Below are positions 1 through 5,500 of a stretch of 7,399 nucleotides of DNA, piece after piece. The notes under the pieces were generated by a model. It saw only the letters and a program-made list of their open reading frames with translations, searched no databases and had not been told where the DNA came from. Both the position numbers and the translations under genes were made by a program. The stretch comes from Gulosibacter sediminis (GTDB lineage Bacteria; Actinomycetota; Actinomycetes; Actinomycetales; Microbacteriaceae): NCBI RefSeq assembly GCF_014904065.1, contig NZ_JACXJG010000017.1:26511-33909 (forward strand), given 5' to 3'. Numbering within the stretch: position 1 is the first letter of the stretch; each line of letters opens with the position of its first letter.

Positions 1-859
1 CGCCGAGCCGTGCGAACACGAGCGCGTTGAGCCAGGGCCATGCCGCGAGCATCCGATAGAGCAGCCGGCCGACGCCGGTGCTGCGCGTGGTGAAGAGCCC
101 GAGCATCCGGGTAATCGCCGCCGGCACGCGCGCCGTGAACGTCGTGGGTGTGAGCCGCGAGACCGCGCGCGAGACGCGGCCGACCGCGGTGAGCGGCGGC
201 GGGGTCGAGGCATGGCCGCCGTGGCTGCGGGCCGTGAGCCGCACCGTCGCGACGCCCTTTTCGCCGACCCCGACCATCGCGGCGAGGCCCCGCACGAACG
301 GCAGCGGCGCGTCGGTGACCGCGCCGCCCTCGTCGAGCACGAGCCACGGAGTCAGCCCGCGCTCGCGAAACACCACGACGATCGCCTGCGCCGCGGCGCC
401 GAAGGTCTCCTCATTGCCGCCGAACGAGAGGTAGACATCGCGCGCGGGCACGAACTCGGCGGCGAGCAGGTTCTCGACGGCGTCGAGCAGCACGACGAGC
501 GGGCCCTTGTCGTCGAGCGCGCCGCGGCCGTAGACGCTGCCGCCCTCGATGCGGCCCTCGAAGGGCGGGTGGGTCCAGGGGTCGGACTCGTCGACCGGCA
601 CGACGTCGTAGTGCGCCATGAGCACGACCGGGTCGGCCGTCGGCGTCGCGCCCGGCCAGCGATAGAGCAGCCCGAAGTCGGTGATGCGCTCGAGCTCGAG
701 CGAGGCGTGGATGCGCGGGTACAGCTCGGCGAGGAGGTCGACGAATGCCTCGAACGGCTCGCGCCCGCGCGCGTCGAGTTCGGCCGACACGGTTGGCACT
801 TGAATCATGCGCGAGAGGCGTTCGGCGATGCCGGGCCGAGGCGACTCTGCTTGGCTCAT
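1..859 (-). CDS. M20-family metallopeptidase, carboxypeptidase S / PM20D1-like (3' end outside window)
   Basis: The first 286 codons are present and the gene runs off the left edge. The product should be a cytoplasmic two-metal (usually Zn or Co) hydrolase of small peptides or N-acyl amino acids; the true substrate cannot be read from sequence. Visible M20 motifs are MAHYDVVPV (residues 81-89; metal ligand H83, catalytic-site D85), GRGALDDKG (111-119; bridging D116), GGNEET (147-152; general base E150, ligand E151) and LDEGGA (175-180; ligand D176). The lid/dimerisation domain begins near residue 190 and carries HGGHASTPP (213-221), typical of the carboxypeptidase S branch. There is no signal peptide. 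ATG at 859 is chosen because the homologous N-terminus (helix, then 'QVPTVS') begins just after it and a -10 box sits 6 nt upstream. The gene starts 30 nt after the Nudix stop on the same strand, so it may also be read from upstream. Family assignment is firm; substrate is unknown. Confidence 0.93.
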   Translation of the reverse strand, partial: MSQAESPRPGIAERLSRMIQVPTVSAELDARGREPFEAFVDLLAELYPRIHASLELERITDFGLLYRWPGATPTADPVVLMAHYDVVPVDESDPWTHPPFEGRIEGGSVYGRGALDDKGPLVVLLDAVENLLAAEFVPARDVYLSFGGNEETFGAAAQAIVVVFRERGLTPWLVLDEGGAVTDAPLPFVRGLAAMVGVGEKGVATVRLTARSHGGHASTPPPLTAVGRVSRAVSRLTPTTFTARVPAAITRMLGLFTTRSTGVGRLLYRMLAAWPWLNALVFARLG

Positions 860-871
860 GTGCTCAGCGTA
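860..871 (-). promoter_or_regulatory. Putative leaderless promoter (-10 box) of the M20 gene
   Basis: On the minus strand TACGCT (871-866) is followed by exactly six bases (GAGCAC) and then the ATG at 859. A sigma-A-type -10 box of the actinobacterial TAnnnT form in this position would start transcription at or beside the A of the ATG. No Shine-Dalgarno sequence is visible in the 30-nt gap after the Nudix stop, which fits leaderless translation. No convincing -35 hexamer is seen. Confidence 0.5.
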
Positions 872-889
872 GTGCGGTCTGGGCGGCGA

Positions 890-1552
890 TTAGCCTCGGA
901 GGTAACGCCAGGGTTTCGTGGCCGTCTCGACGCGGTGGCGGGCCTCACCGAGGGCCTCGGGGTCGTCGTAGATCGCGTCGCCCGGCCAGCAGATGATGCC
1001 GCCGTCGCGCGCCCGGGTCGGGAGTTCCTCGAAGCCGCCCGAGCGCAGGTCGGCGAGGGCCTCGGCGACGTCGGCATATTTCGTGAGCTTGTCGAGCATG
1101 ACCCAGGTCGGCACGATCAGCGTGAGGGCGTCGTTCGCGTGCGCGTCGAGCATCTGCTGCGGGCGCACCCACTCGAGCGCCACCGCCTCGGCCTCGGCGG
1201 GCACCGGGGTGCCGGAGAACGCCGGGGCGACGAAGAACCAGGTGCGAAATCGCGGCGTGACGTCGTGCGGCGGGCTGAAGATCGCGAGCGGCGTGAGGCT
1301 CGCCGGGTCGACCACGAGCTCGGTCTCCTCCTGCACCTCGCGGGCGGCCGCGACGCGCGCCGCGGCCTCCTCGTCGGCCGGGTCGCCGTCTTCGGGGTCG
1401 ACCTTGCCGCCCGGGTACACCCAGGCGCTCGCAAACGAGCCACGCGACGGGCGCTGCAGCATGAGCACCTCGATGCCCTCGTCGCCGTCGCGCAGCAGGA
1501 GCACGGTGGCGGCAAGGCGTTCGGTGGTTTCGGGCGATGCGGGTGTGGTCAC
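890..1552 (-). CDS. Nudix hydrolase, NUDT19/NUDT7-like (220 aa)
   Basis: Nudix proteins cleave nucleoside diphosphates linked to another group. This branch resembles the NUDT7/NUDT19 CoA-diphosphatase group, but the substrate is inferred only. The protein opens with the Nudix beta strand ATVLLLRDG (15-23). Then come the hydrophobic WVYPGGKVD (44-52) and a Nudix box stretched by an insertion: GG at 48-49, E54, then REVQEET (71-77), with metal-binding Glu expected at E72, E75 and E76. The box Gly expected at position 78 is Glu. A C-terminal extension (about 125-220) contains GGIICWPGD (184-192) and ends in a basic and aromatic tail. The frame stays open far upstream, but only as a shadow of the opposite MBL gene. 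GTG at 1552 is chosen because the domain starts right after it and a -10 box lies exactly 6 nt before it. The gene diverges from the MBL gene across 34 bp. Family is confident, substrate is not. Confidence 0.9.
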   Translation of the reverse strand: MTTPASPETTERLAATVLLLRDGDEGIEVLMLQRPSRGSFASAWVYPGGKVDPEDGDPADEEAAARVAAAREVQEETELVVDPASLTPLAIFSPPHDVTPRFRTWFFVAPAFSGTPVPAEAEAVALEWVRPQQMLDAHANDALTLIVPTWVMLDKLTKYADVAEALADLRSGGFEELPTRARDGGIICWPGDAIYDDPEALGEARHRVETATKPWRYLRG

Positions 1553-1586
1553 CTGTGCACCATATCGCGGGCGATACGCTGGCGGT
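1553..1586. promoter_or_regulatory. Overlapping divergent promoters with central dyad (Nudix / MBL)
   Basis: The 34-bp gap contains two -10 boxes facing outward. On the minus strand TATGGT (1564-1559) is followed by 6 nt and the Nudix GTG. On the plus strand TACGCT (1575-1580) is followed by 6 nt and the MBL ATG. Both are preceded by GCGA, so the centre reads TATCGC-GG-GCGATA (1563-1576), a perfect inverted repeat whose axis (1569.5) is the exact midpoint of the gap. Each polymerase footprint would cover the other promoter, so the two should be mutually exclusive. No good -35 hexamer is seen for either. The dyad may be an operator, or simply a result of two similar extended -10 elements placed symmetrically. 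Confidence 0.6.
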
Positions 1587-2336
1587 ATGGCTGTCGACAT
1601 CGCGCAGGTGCGGGCGAACAACCCGTCACCGATGACCCTGACCGGAACGAACACGTACGTCATCACGAGCGGCGAGGTGAGCTGCGTCGTCGACCCGGGC
1701 CCGCTCGAGGCCGAGCACCTCGATGCGATCGTCGCGACCGCCGAGCAGATCGTGCTCGTGCTCTCCACCCACCGCCACAGCGACCACACGGCCGCGGTCG
1801 ACGAGCTCGTGGCGCGCACCGGCGCATCCGCCCGCGCCATCTCGCGCGAGTGGTGCCGGGGCGCCGAGCCGCTCCACAACGGCGAAGCGATCGCGCTCGG
1901 CGACACGAGCCTGCGCATCCTCGCCACCCCGGGCCACACGAGCGACTCGATGAGCGTGCTCGTGCCCGAGGCCCACGCCGTGCTCACGGGCGACACCGTG
2001 CTCGGCGGATCGACCACCGTGCTCGAATACCCCGACGGCACGCTGCGCGACTACCTCGCTTCGCTCGACCAGCTCGAGAAGCTCGGCGCCAGCCGCATCC
2101 TGCCCGGCCACGGCGACGAGATCAAGGCGGGCGACGAGGCCGTGCGCGAGCTGCGCGAGCACCGCCTCAGCCGACTCAAGCAGATTCAGGATGCGCTCGC
2201 GCAGCTCGGCGAGGCACCCCGCGTCGACGAGGGGCTCATCGACCGCCTCGTCGAGCTCATCTACCCGGGCGTTGCGGCGGCTGGTGCCGCCCGGTTGTCG
2301 GTCGCGGCCCAGCTCGACTACCTCGCGGGGGCTTAG
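1587..2336 (+). CDS. Metallo-beta-lactamase-fold hydrolase, LACTB2-like (249 aa)
   Basis: This is a cytoplasmic binuclear metal hydrolase of the glyoxalase II / LACTB2 superfamily. Members cleave thioesters or act as nucleases, and the substrate cannot be assigned here. The N-terminus has LTGTNTYVI (18-26), the conserved LACTB2-type opening. Metal ligands are all present: the THRHSDH motif (61-67; H62, H64, D66, H67), H117 in TPGHTSDS, D136 in LTGDTVLGG and H175 in LPGHGDEI. Residues from about 185 form the basic, helical winged-helix-like tail of the LACTB2 group (LREHRLSRLKQI at 189-200). Length is normal for this group. ATG at 1587 is chosen although the frame is open upstream to 993: that extension is the antisense of the Nudix gene, the domain starts at residue 1, and a -10 box ends 6 nt before the ATG. 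The divergent Nudix partner suggests shared control. Confidence 0.93.
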   Translation: MAVDIAQVRANNPSPMTLTGTNTYVITSGEVSCVVDPGPLEAEHLDAIVATAEQIVLVLSTHRHSDHTAAVDELVARTGASARAISREWCRGAEPLHNGEAIALGDTSLRILATPGHTSDSMSVLVPEAHAVLTGDTVLGGSTTVLEYPDGTLRDYLASLDQLEKLGASRILPGHGDEIKAGDEAVRELREHRLSRLKQIQDALAQLGEAPRVDEGLIDRLVELIYPGVAAAGAARLSVAAQLDYLAGA

Positions 2337-2348
2337 AGCGAAAACCGT

Positions 2349-2366
2349 AGCCCGCGCTTTCGGGTT
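2349..2366. terminator. Weak hairpin between convergent MBL and toxin genes
   Basis: The 85-bp gap between the MBL stop and the toxin stop holds a short inverted repeat, AGCCCG with CGGGTT around a 6-nt loop (one G-T pair). No T-run follows on either strand. It lies where a bidirectional terminator would be expected, but it is too weak to be sure. Nothing else is visible in the gap. Confidence 0.22.
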
Positions 2367-2421
2367 GACCTGCCACTTGTTGCTTGCTGCCGAGGTGATT
2401 TGGGGTGACTTTTCCCTGAGC

Positions 2422-2778
2422 CTATTTTGTGATGCGCCAAGCCTGAATATCCATCGCGTCGTGCAGCAGACGAGCGACTTCGATGGCGTCGGCAACTTGT
2501 CGATAGACCACGAAGTGCCGAGGGTGCGAGATACGTCGCACAGCAGGGCTCACCTGGTCACGGCAAGCTCTCAGATGCAGCGTGCGGAACCCGTCAGCGA
2601 GGTCGGAACGATCATGCGAGCCAGGAAACCTCGGATCCACACTAATGACGCCCAACGTTGCGAAGACCAGAGCTTCGTATCCGTCGCGAACGGCCGCACC
2701 GAAGTTCTCCAATGACCATCCCAGCGCATCAACGATGTCAGCGCGAGCCGCAGGCGTGAGGTCAACTGCGTACGTCAC
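2422..2778 (-). CDS. Type II toxin-antitoxin toxin, ParE/RelE superfamily (118 aa)
   Basis: The small protein has the ParE/RelE layout: an N-terminal strand (TYAVDLTPAARADI, 2-15), two helices with the AARADIVDALGW start (10-21), and the DPRFPGSHDR turn (48-57). The core strands follow, with GFRTLHLR (63-70), a strand RHFVVYR (87-93) and the closing IEVARLLHDAMD (99-110), which matches the 'V..LLH..MD' end of ParE-type toxins. ParE proteins poison DNA gyrase and RelE proteins cut mRNA on the ribosome; the sequence alone does not decide, though the LLHDAMD ending leans towards ParE. The GTG start at 2778 lies inside the antitoxin's stop (GTGA, 4-nt overlap), and there is no Shine-Dalgarno sequence. 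Translation is therefore probably coupled to the antitoxin. No truncation is seen. Confidence 0.88.
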   Translation of the reverse strand: MTYAVDLTPAARADIVDALGWSLENFGAAVRDGYEALVFATLGVISVDPRFPGSHDRSDLADGFRTLHLRACRDQVSPAVRRISHPRHFVVYRQVADAIEVARLLHDAMDIQAWRITK

Positions 2779-3044
2779 GCCGGCTTTCGCGCACCGCGCT
2801 CGGTCGCCTCGCGGCTTAGCCCTTGCAGATACTCCTGAAGCTCACTTGCGGGGATGCGGATGCTTTCGCCCCGGTCGATCTGGTCGACTCCGACTTGCAC
2901 GGCCGCCTTGAGTTCGGCGTAACGCGCCTCGTCGTGCTCGTTCGTGGTTGCGAGCGAAGCGATCAGCTCCTGCGCGATCTCGGCTCGCTCGGCGCGCGGC
3001 AGCGCACGCGCTGCATCGAGCACTTCGGTCAGAGTCGATTTCAT
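2775..3044 (-). CDS. Type II antitoxin paired with the ParE/RelE toxin (89 aa)
   Basis: This short, charged protein lies directly upstream of the toxin and overlaps it by 4 nt, the classic antitoxin-toxin arrangement. Residues 1-33 (MKSTLTEVLDAARALP, then ERAEIAQELIASL) look like the N-terminal helical segment of addiction-module antitoxins of the 'ALP..ER.E.A..L..SL' kind. Residues 44-75 (ELKAAVQVGVDQIDRGES, then IRIPASELQEYL) resemble the toxin-binding 'G..Q...GE......EL' segment of ParD/RelB-like antitoxins. It should neutralise the toxin by binding and repress the operon from the palindromic promoter just upstream. The DNA-binding fold cannot be assigned by eye. ATG at 3044 is chosen because the -10 box TAGAAT sits exactly 6 nt upstream. 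Confidence 0.85.
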   Translation of the reverse strand: MKSTLTEVLDAARALPRAERAEIAQELIASLATTNEHDEARYAELKAAVQVGVDQIDRGESIRIPASELQEYLQGLSREATERGARKPA

Positions 3045-3075
3045 GAAGGCATTCTACGACGGCTCGTTCAATGCC
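3045..3075 (-). promoter_or_regulatory. Toxin-antitoxin promoter with 28-bp imperfect palindromic operator
   Basis: On the minus strand TAGAAT (3056-3051) is followed by six bases and the antitoxin ATG (3044), indicating a leaderless start. The same DNA forms a nested dyad about one axis at 3061.5: outer arms GGCATT (3048-3053) and AATGCC (3070-3075), inner arms ACGA (3056-3059) and TCGT (3064-3067). Ten of 14 positions pair. The palindrome covers the -10 box and the region just upstream, where an antitoxin or toxin-antitoxin complex would block polymerase. Autoregulation is established for type II modules; that this site is the operator is inference. Confidence 0.6.
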
Positions 3076-3143
3076 GGCAGATGACGCCGTCAAACTCACG
3101 GCGCTGACCGCTCCGACGCCACTTACTGCACGCAGTCGCGCTG

Positions 3144-3413
3144 TCAGTATGTTCCGCGAATCACTGCGTGGCCTCTGACTGGACGATGAGTCGCTTGCCC
3201 CAAGGAACGCTCCAGCGGTGCGGTGATCCAGTTCCGGCTTACTCCTTGCTGTTCGAGCACCACATGCGCACTGCCGCGGGAGATGTAGGCGAATCCTTCG
3301 TCCTGGCGTTGATAGTCGATGGTGAAGCCACACAGGCCGCACCACAACTCGAGGCTCGTAGGGGTGTGGGTCACGAGCAGCTCAGGCACGAGCGTGGGGT
3401 CAGAATTGGTCAC
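3144..3413 (-). pseudogene. Remnant of a bleomycin-resistance / glyoxalase (VOC) family gene
   Basis: The frame from GTG 3413 reads like the N-terminal half of a VOC bleomycin-resistance-type protein: VPELLVTHTPTSLELW (9-24), CGLCGFTIDY (25-34), EGFAYISRGSAHVVLEQ (39-55) and NWITAPLERSLG (61-72). Family members normally go on with 'GRGINFQIEV' and about 50 more residues. Here the frame instead gives unrelated residues and stops at 89 aa. One base fewer in the CCCC run at 3198-3201 would restore GKRLIVQSE, which aligns with that family segment, but this frame soon meets a stop (3163-3161). Beyond it, in the same frame, KWRRSGQRREF (3124-3092) vaguely recalls the family's 'KWYR...GQREF' end. 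Full-length relatives are about 120-130 aa and act as dimers that bind drugs or metal-dependent substrates. I read this as a decayed gene; a functional short protein is less likely. Confidence 0.62.
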
Positions 3414-3539
3414 GCCAGCAATTCTCTCAGTCCACAGTCGACGACTGCTGGCGCGGGTCCGTCCGAGACACGGCATTTGGGGTTCGACAGTGCTAATAAA
3501 TGAAAGGCAACGGGCCAGCGACCCGGATAAGTGTCGGCC

Positions 3540-3557
3540 ATGGCCCGATCGGGCTAT
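3540..3557. repeat. 18-bp near-perfect palindrome upstream of the small membrane-protein gene
   Basis: The core GCCCGATCGGGC (3543-3554) is a perfect 12-bp palindrome. With the flanking AT (3540-3541) and AT (3556-3557), 16 of 18 positions are symmetric. It ends at the putative -35 box of the gene starting at 3592, so it is a candidate repressor or activator site. No regulator is encoded in the window. Confidence 0.4.
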
Positions 3558-3585
3558 TGGTACGACGGCCGTGCGCGCGCAGACT
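3557..3585 (+). promoter_or_regulatory. Putative promoter of the small membrane-protein gene
   Basis: TTGGTA (3557-3562) and CAGACT (3580-3585) are separated by 17 bp, and CAGACT is followed by exactly six bases and the ATG at 3592. This repeats the leaderless spacing of the other genes here, but the -10 box has C instead of T at its first position, so confidence is modest. Confidence 0.38.
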
Positions 3586-3591
3586 GAGTGA

Positions 3592-3939
3592 ATGCGCCTG
3601 CACACATTTCTCTACCGAACCAGCATCGCTTTTGCTGTCGCACTGACCTGCTTTCTGCTGCTCACGGCGTGGTGGTTCGGCTCGCGACTGGACGCGAATG
3701 GCTGCGAATTGCAGATCCCGATCGGCGTCTCGTTCGGGACCTACGAAGCCAGCTGGTGGCCGCTGGGGCAGACCTGCATCTACTTGCCCAATGACGCGAG
3801 CCCGCCAATTGCAGTTCCGCCGGGCTATACGCTCACGATCACTGTGGCAGTCATCCTGGTGTGCGGGGTGCTGCTCGTGTGGCTGCTCCGTCGATGGCAC
3901 AAACGGCACATCGCGCGTCGGCTCGAACGGGGGCAATAA
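3592..3939 (+). CDS. Small two-helix membrane protein of unknown function (115 aa)
   Basis: I do not recognise this family with certainty. The protein has a short basic N-terminus, a first membrane helix at about 11-29 (IAFAVALTCFLLL core) and an outside loop of about 50 residues. A second helix at about 80-99 (LTITVAVILVCGVLLVWLL) is followed by a very basic cytoplasmic tail (RRWHKRHIARRLERGQ). Positive charges at both ends predict both termini inside. The loop has two cysteines (C38 and C62) that could form a disulfide, and the motif SWWPLGQTC (54-62) between them, which resembles the 'W.PLG..C' pattern I associate with small actinobacterial membrane proteins. The first helix could instead be a signal anchor. 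ATG 3592 is chosen because it gives the basic N-terminus and sits 6 nt after a near -10 box; the GTG at 3588 is in another frame. The stop overlaps the shared terminator hairpin. Confidence 0.72.
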   Translation: MRLHTFLYRTSIAFAVALTCFLLLTAWWFGSRLDANGCELQIPIGVSFGTYEASWWPLGQTCIYLPNDASPPIAVPPGYTLTITVAVILVCGVLLVWLLRRWHKRHIARRLERGQ

Positions 3940-3980
3940 CGAAGTGGGCGGTGGGCACATTGCCCACCGCCCACTTCGTT
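3938..3980. terminator. Bidirectional terminator hairpin between membrane-protein gene and gatB
   Basis: Two 20-base arms (3938-3957 and 3961-3980, the left beginning AACGAAGTGGGC) are perfectly complementary around the 3-nt loop CAT. The stem overlaps the last bases of the TAA stop of the plus-strand gene and begins 7 nt after the gatB stop, so it can serve both convergent genes. No T-run follows on either side, as is common for actinobacterial hairpin ('I-shaped') terminators. Confidence 0.88.
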
Positions 3981-3987
3981 CGTGTCG

Positions 3988-5496
3988 CTACGCCTGGGCG
4001 CGCTCGAGAATGAGCTCGCGCACGCGCTTCGCGTCGGCCTGGCCACCCATGGCCTTCATGACCGCGCCGATGACGGCGCCGGCGGCCTGCACCTTGCCGT
4101 CCTGGATCTTCGCGAGCACGTCGGGCTGTGCCGCGAGCGCCTTGTCGATGGCCGCGATGAGCGCGCCGTCGTCCGAGACCACGGCGAGCCCGCGCGCATC
4201 CACGACCTCGCGCGGCGAACCCTCGCCCGCGAGCACGCCCTCGAGCACCTGGCGCGCGAGCTTGTCGTTGACGGTGCCGTCGGCGATGAGTGCCTCGAGC
4301 TCGGCAACCTGCTGCGGCGTCGCGAGGGCGGTCGGGTGCACGCCCTGCTCGTTCGCGAGGCGGCTCAGCTCGCCGAGCCACCACTTGCGGGCGCCCTGCG
4401 GGGCCGCACCGGCCTTGACCGTCTCGTCGACCGCGTCGAGCAGGCCACCGTTGACGATGTCCTGGAACACCTGACCGCTAAACTCCCACTCGCCGCGCAG
4501 GCGCCGGCGGCGCAGCACCGGCTGCTCGGGCAGAGCCGCGCGCAGTTGCTCGACGAGCTCGCGGCTCGGGCGAAGCGGCATGAGGTCGGGCTCGGGGAAG
4601 TAGCGGTAGTCATCGGCGTCGGACTTCGGGCGCCCCGACGAGGTGCGGCCGGTGTCTTCGTGCCAGTGCCGCGTCTCCTGCGTAATCGCGGTGCCCTTCT
4701 CGAGCAGCGCGGCCTGGCGCTGGATCTCGTAGCGCACGGCGCGCTCGATCGAGCGGAACGAGTTGATGTTCTTCGTCTCGGTGCGCGTGCCGAGCTTTTC
4801 CGCGCCGCGGGGGCGCAGCGACACGTTCGCGTCGCAGCGCAGGTTGCCGCGCTCCATGCGAGCGTACGAGACGCCGAGCGAACGGGCGATGTCGCGAATC
4901 GTCGACACATACGCCGCCGCAAGCTCGGGGGTGCGTGCCTCACCGCCGAAGATCGGCTTCGTGACGATCTCGACGAGCGGCACACCCGCGCGGTTGTAGT
5001 CGACGAGCGACGAGCTCGCGCCCTGGATGCGCCCGGTCGAGCCCATGTGCGTGAGCTTGCCCGCGTCATCCTCCATGTGCGCGCGCTCGATCGGCACCTG
5101 GAACACCGTGCCGTCCTCGAGCTCAACCTCGACCTCGCCCTCGAACGCGATCGGGTCGTCGTACTGCGAGATCTGGTAGTTGCGGGGGCTGTCGGGGTAG
5201 TAGTAGTTCTTGCGCGCGAACGACGACTCCTCGGCGATCGAGCAGCCGAGCGCGAGCCCGAGCTGAATCGAGTAGCGCACCGCCTCCTCGTTCACGACGG
5301 GCAGCGTGCCCGGCAGACCGAGGTCGACGGGGCCGATCTGCGTGTTCGGCTCGGCGTCGTGTTCGTCGCCCGAGGGGTTCGGTGTGGGCGAGAACATCTT
5401 CGTCTTCGTCGAAAGCTCGACGTGCACCTCGAGGCCGATGACGGGCTCGTACTTCTCGAGCGCGGCATCGAAGTCCATGAGTTCCGGCTTCGCCAT
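3988..5496 (-). CDS. gatB: Aspartyl/glutamyl-tRNA(Asn/Gln) amidotransferase subunit B
   Basis: GatB is the tRNA-binding and ATP-dependent kinase subunit of GatCAB. It phosphorylates mischarged Glu-tRNA(Gln) (or Asp-tRNA(Asn)) and receives ammonia from GatA to make Gln- or Asn-tRNA. The 502-aa product is of usual family length. Signature segments are [13 protein letters not shown] (16-28), the [11 protein letters not shown] block, [44 protein letters not shown] and [13 protein letters not shown]. The C-terminal YqeY-like tRNA-binding tail begins near residue 375 and ends with the [19 protein letters not shown] block typical of the family. ATG 5496 is supported by a perfect AAGGAGG 9 nt upstream and lies 4 nt after the gatA stop. 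The gene is last in the operon and is followed by the hairpin at 3938-3980. Identification is firm; which tRNA is the natural substrate cannot be decided without knowing whether GlnRS or AsnRS exists elsewhere. Confidence 0.98.
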   Translation of the reverse strand: MAKPELMDFDAALEKYEPVIGLEVHVELSTKTKMFSPTPNPSGDEHDAEPNTQIGPVDLGLPGTLPVVNEEAVRYSIQLGLALGCSIAEESSFARKNYYYPDSPRNYQISQYDDPIAFEGEVEVELEDGTVFQVPIERAHMEDDAGKLTHMGSTGRIQGASSSLVDYNRAGVPLVEIVTKPIFGGEARTPELAAAYVSTIRDIARSLGVSYARMERGNLRCDANVSLRPRGAEKLGTRTETKNINSFRSIERAVRYEIQRQAALLEKGTAITQETRHWHEDTGRTSSGRPKSDADDYRYFPEPDLMPLRPSRELVEQLRAALPEQPVLRRRRLRGEWEFSGQVFQDIVNGGLLDAVDETVKAGAAPQGARKWWLGELSRLANEQGVHPTALATPQQVAELEALIADGTVNDKLARQVLEGVLAGEGSPREVVDARGLAVVSDDGALIAAIDKALAAQPDVLAKIQDGKVQAAGAVIGAVMKAMGGQADAKRVRELILERAQA

Positions 5497-5500
5497 CTCG

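Noticed and set aside
993..1586. N-terminal extension of the MBL frame by 198 codons
   Set aside because: The extension is the antisense of the Nudix gene. The LACTB2-type domain begins at the ATG at 1587, which has a -10 box at the leaderless position.
1553..2041. Upstream extension of the Nudix frame
   Set aside because: It is antisense to the MBL gene, and the Nudix fold begins directly after GTG 1552.
212..2350. A 712-codon open frame on the plus strand
   Set aside because: It is antisense to the M20 and Nudix genes and out of frame with the MBL gene. Its product is Arg/Ala/Gly/His-rich with no family pattern, a common shadow in GC-rich DNA.
3125..3136. Short inverted repeat ACTGC-AC-GCAGT
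   Set aside because: A 5-bp stem with a 2-nt loop is too small to be distinguished from chance, and it lies inside the VOC remnant.
2842..3345. A 167-codon minus-strand frame over the antitoxin and VOC remnant
   Set aside because: It is an out-of-frame shadow of the antitoxin at its 3' end and contains no continuous VOC homology.
3493..3960. A 155-codon minus-strand frame opposite the small membrane protein
   Set aside because: The product looks random (Pro/Arg/Gln-rich) and would read through the terminator hairpin. The plus-strand product has a coherent membrane topology.
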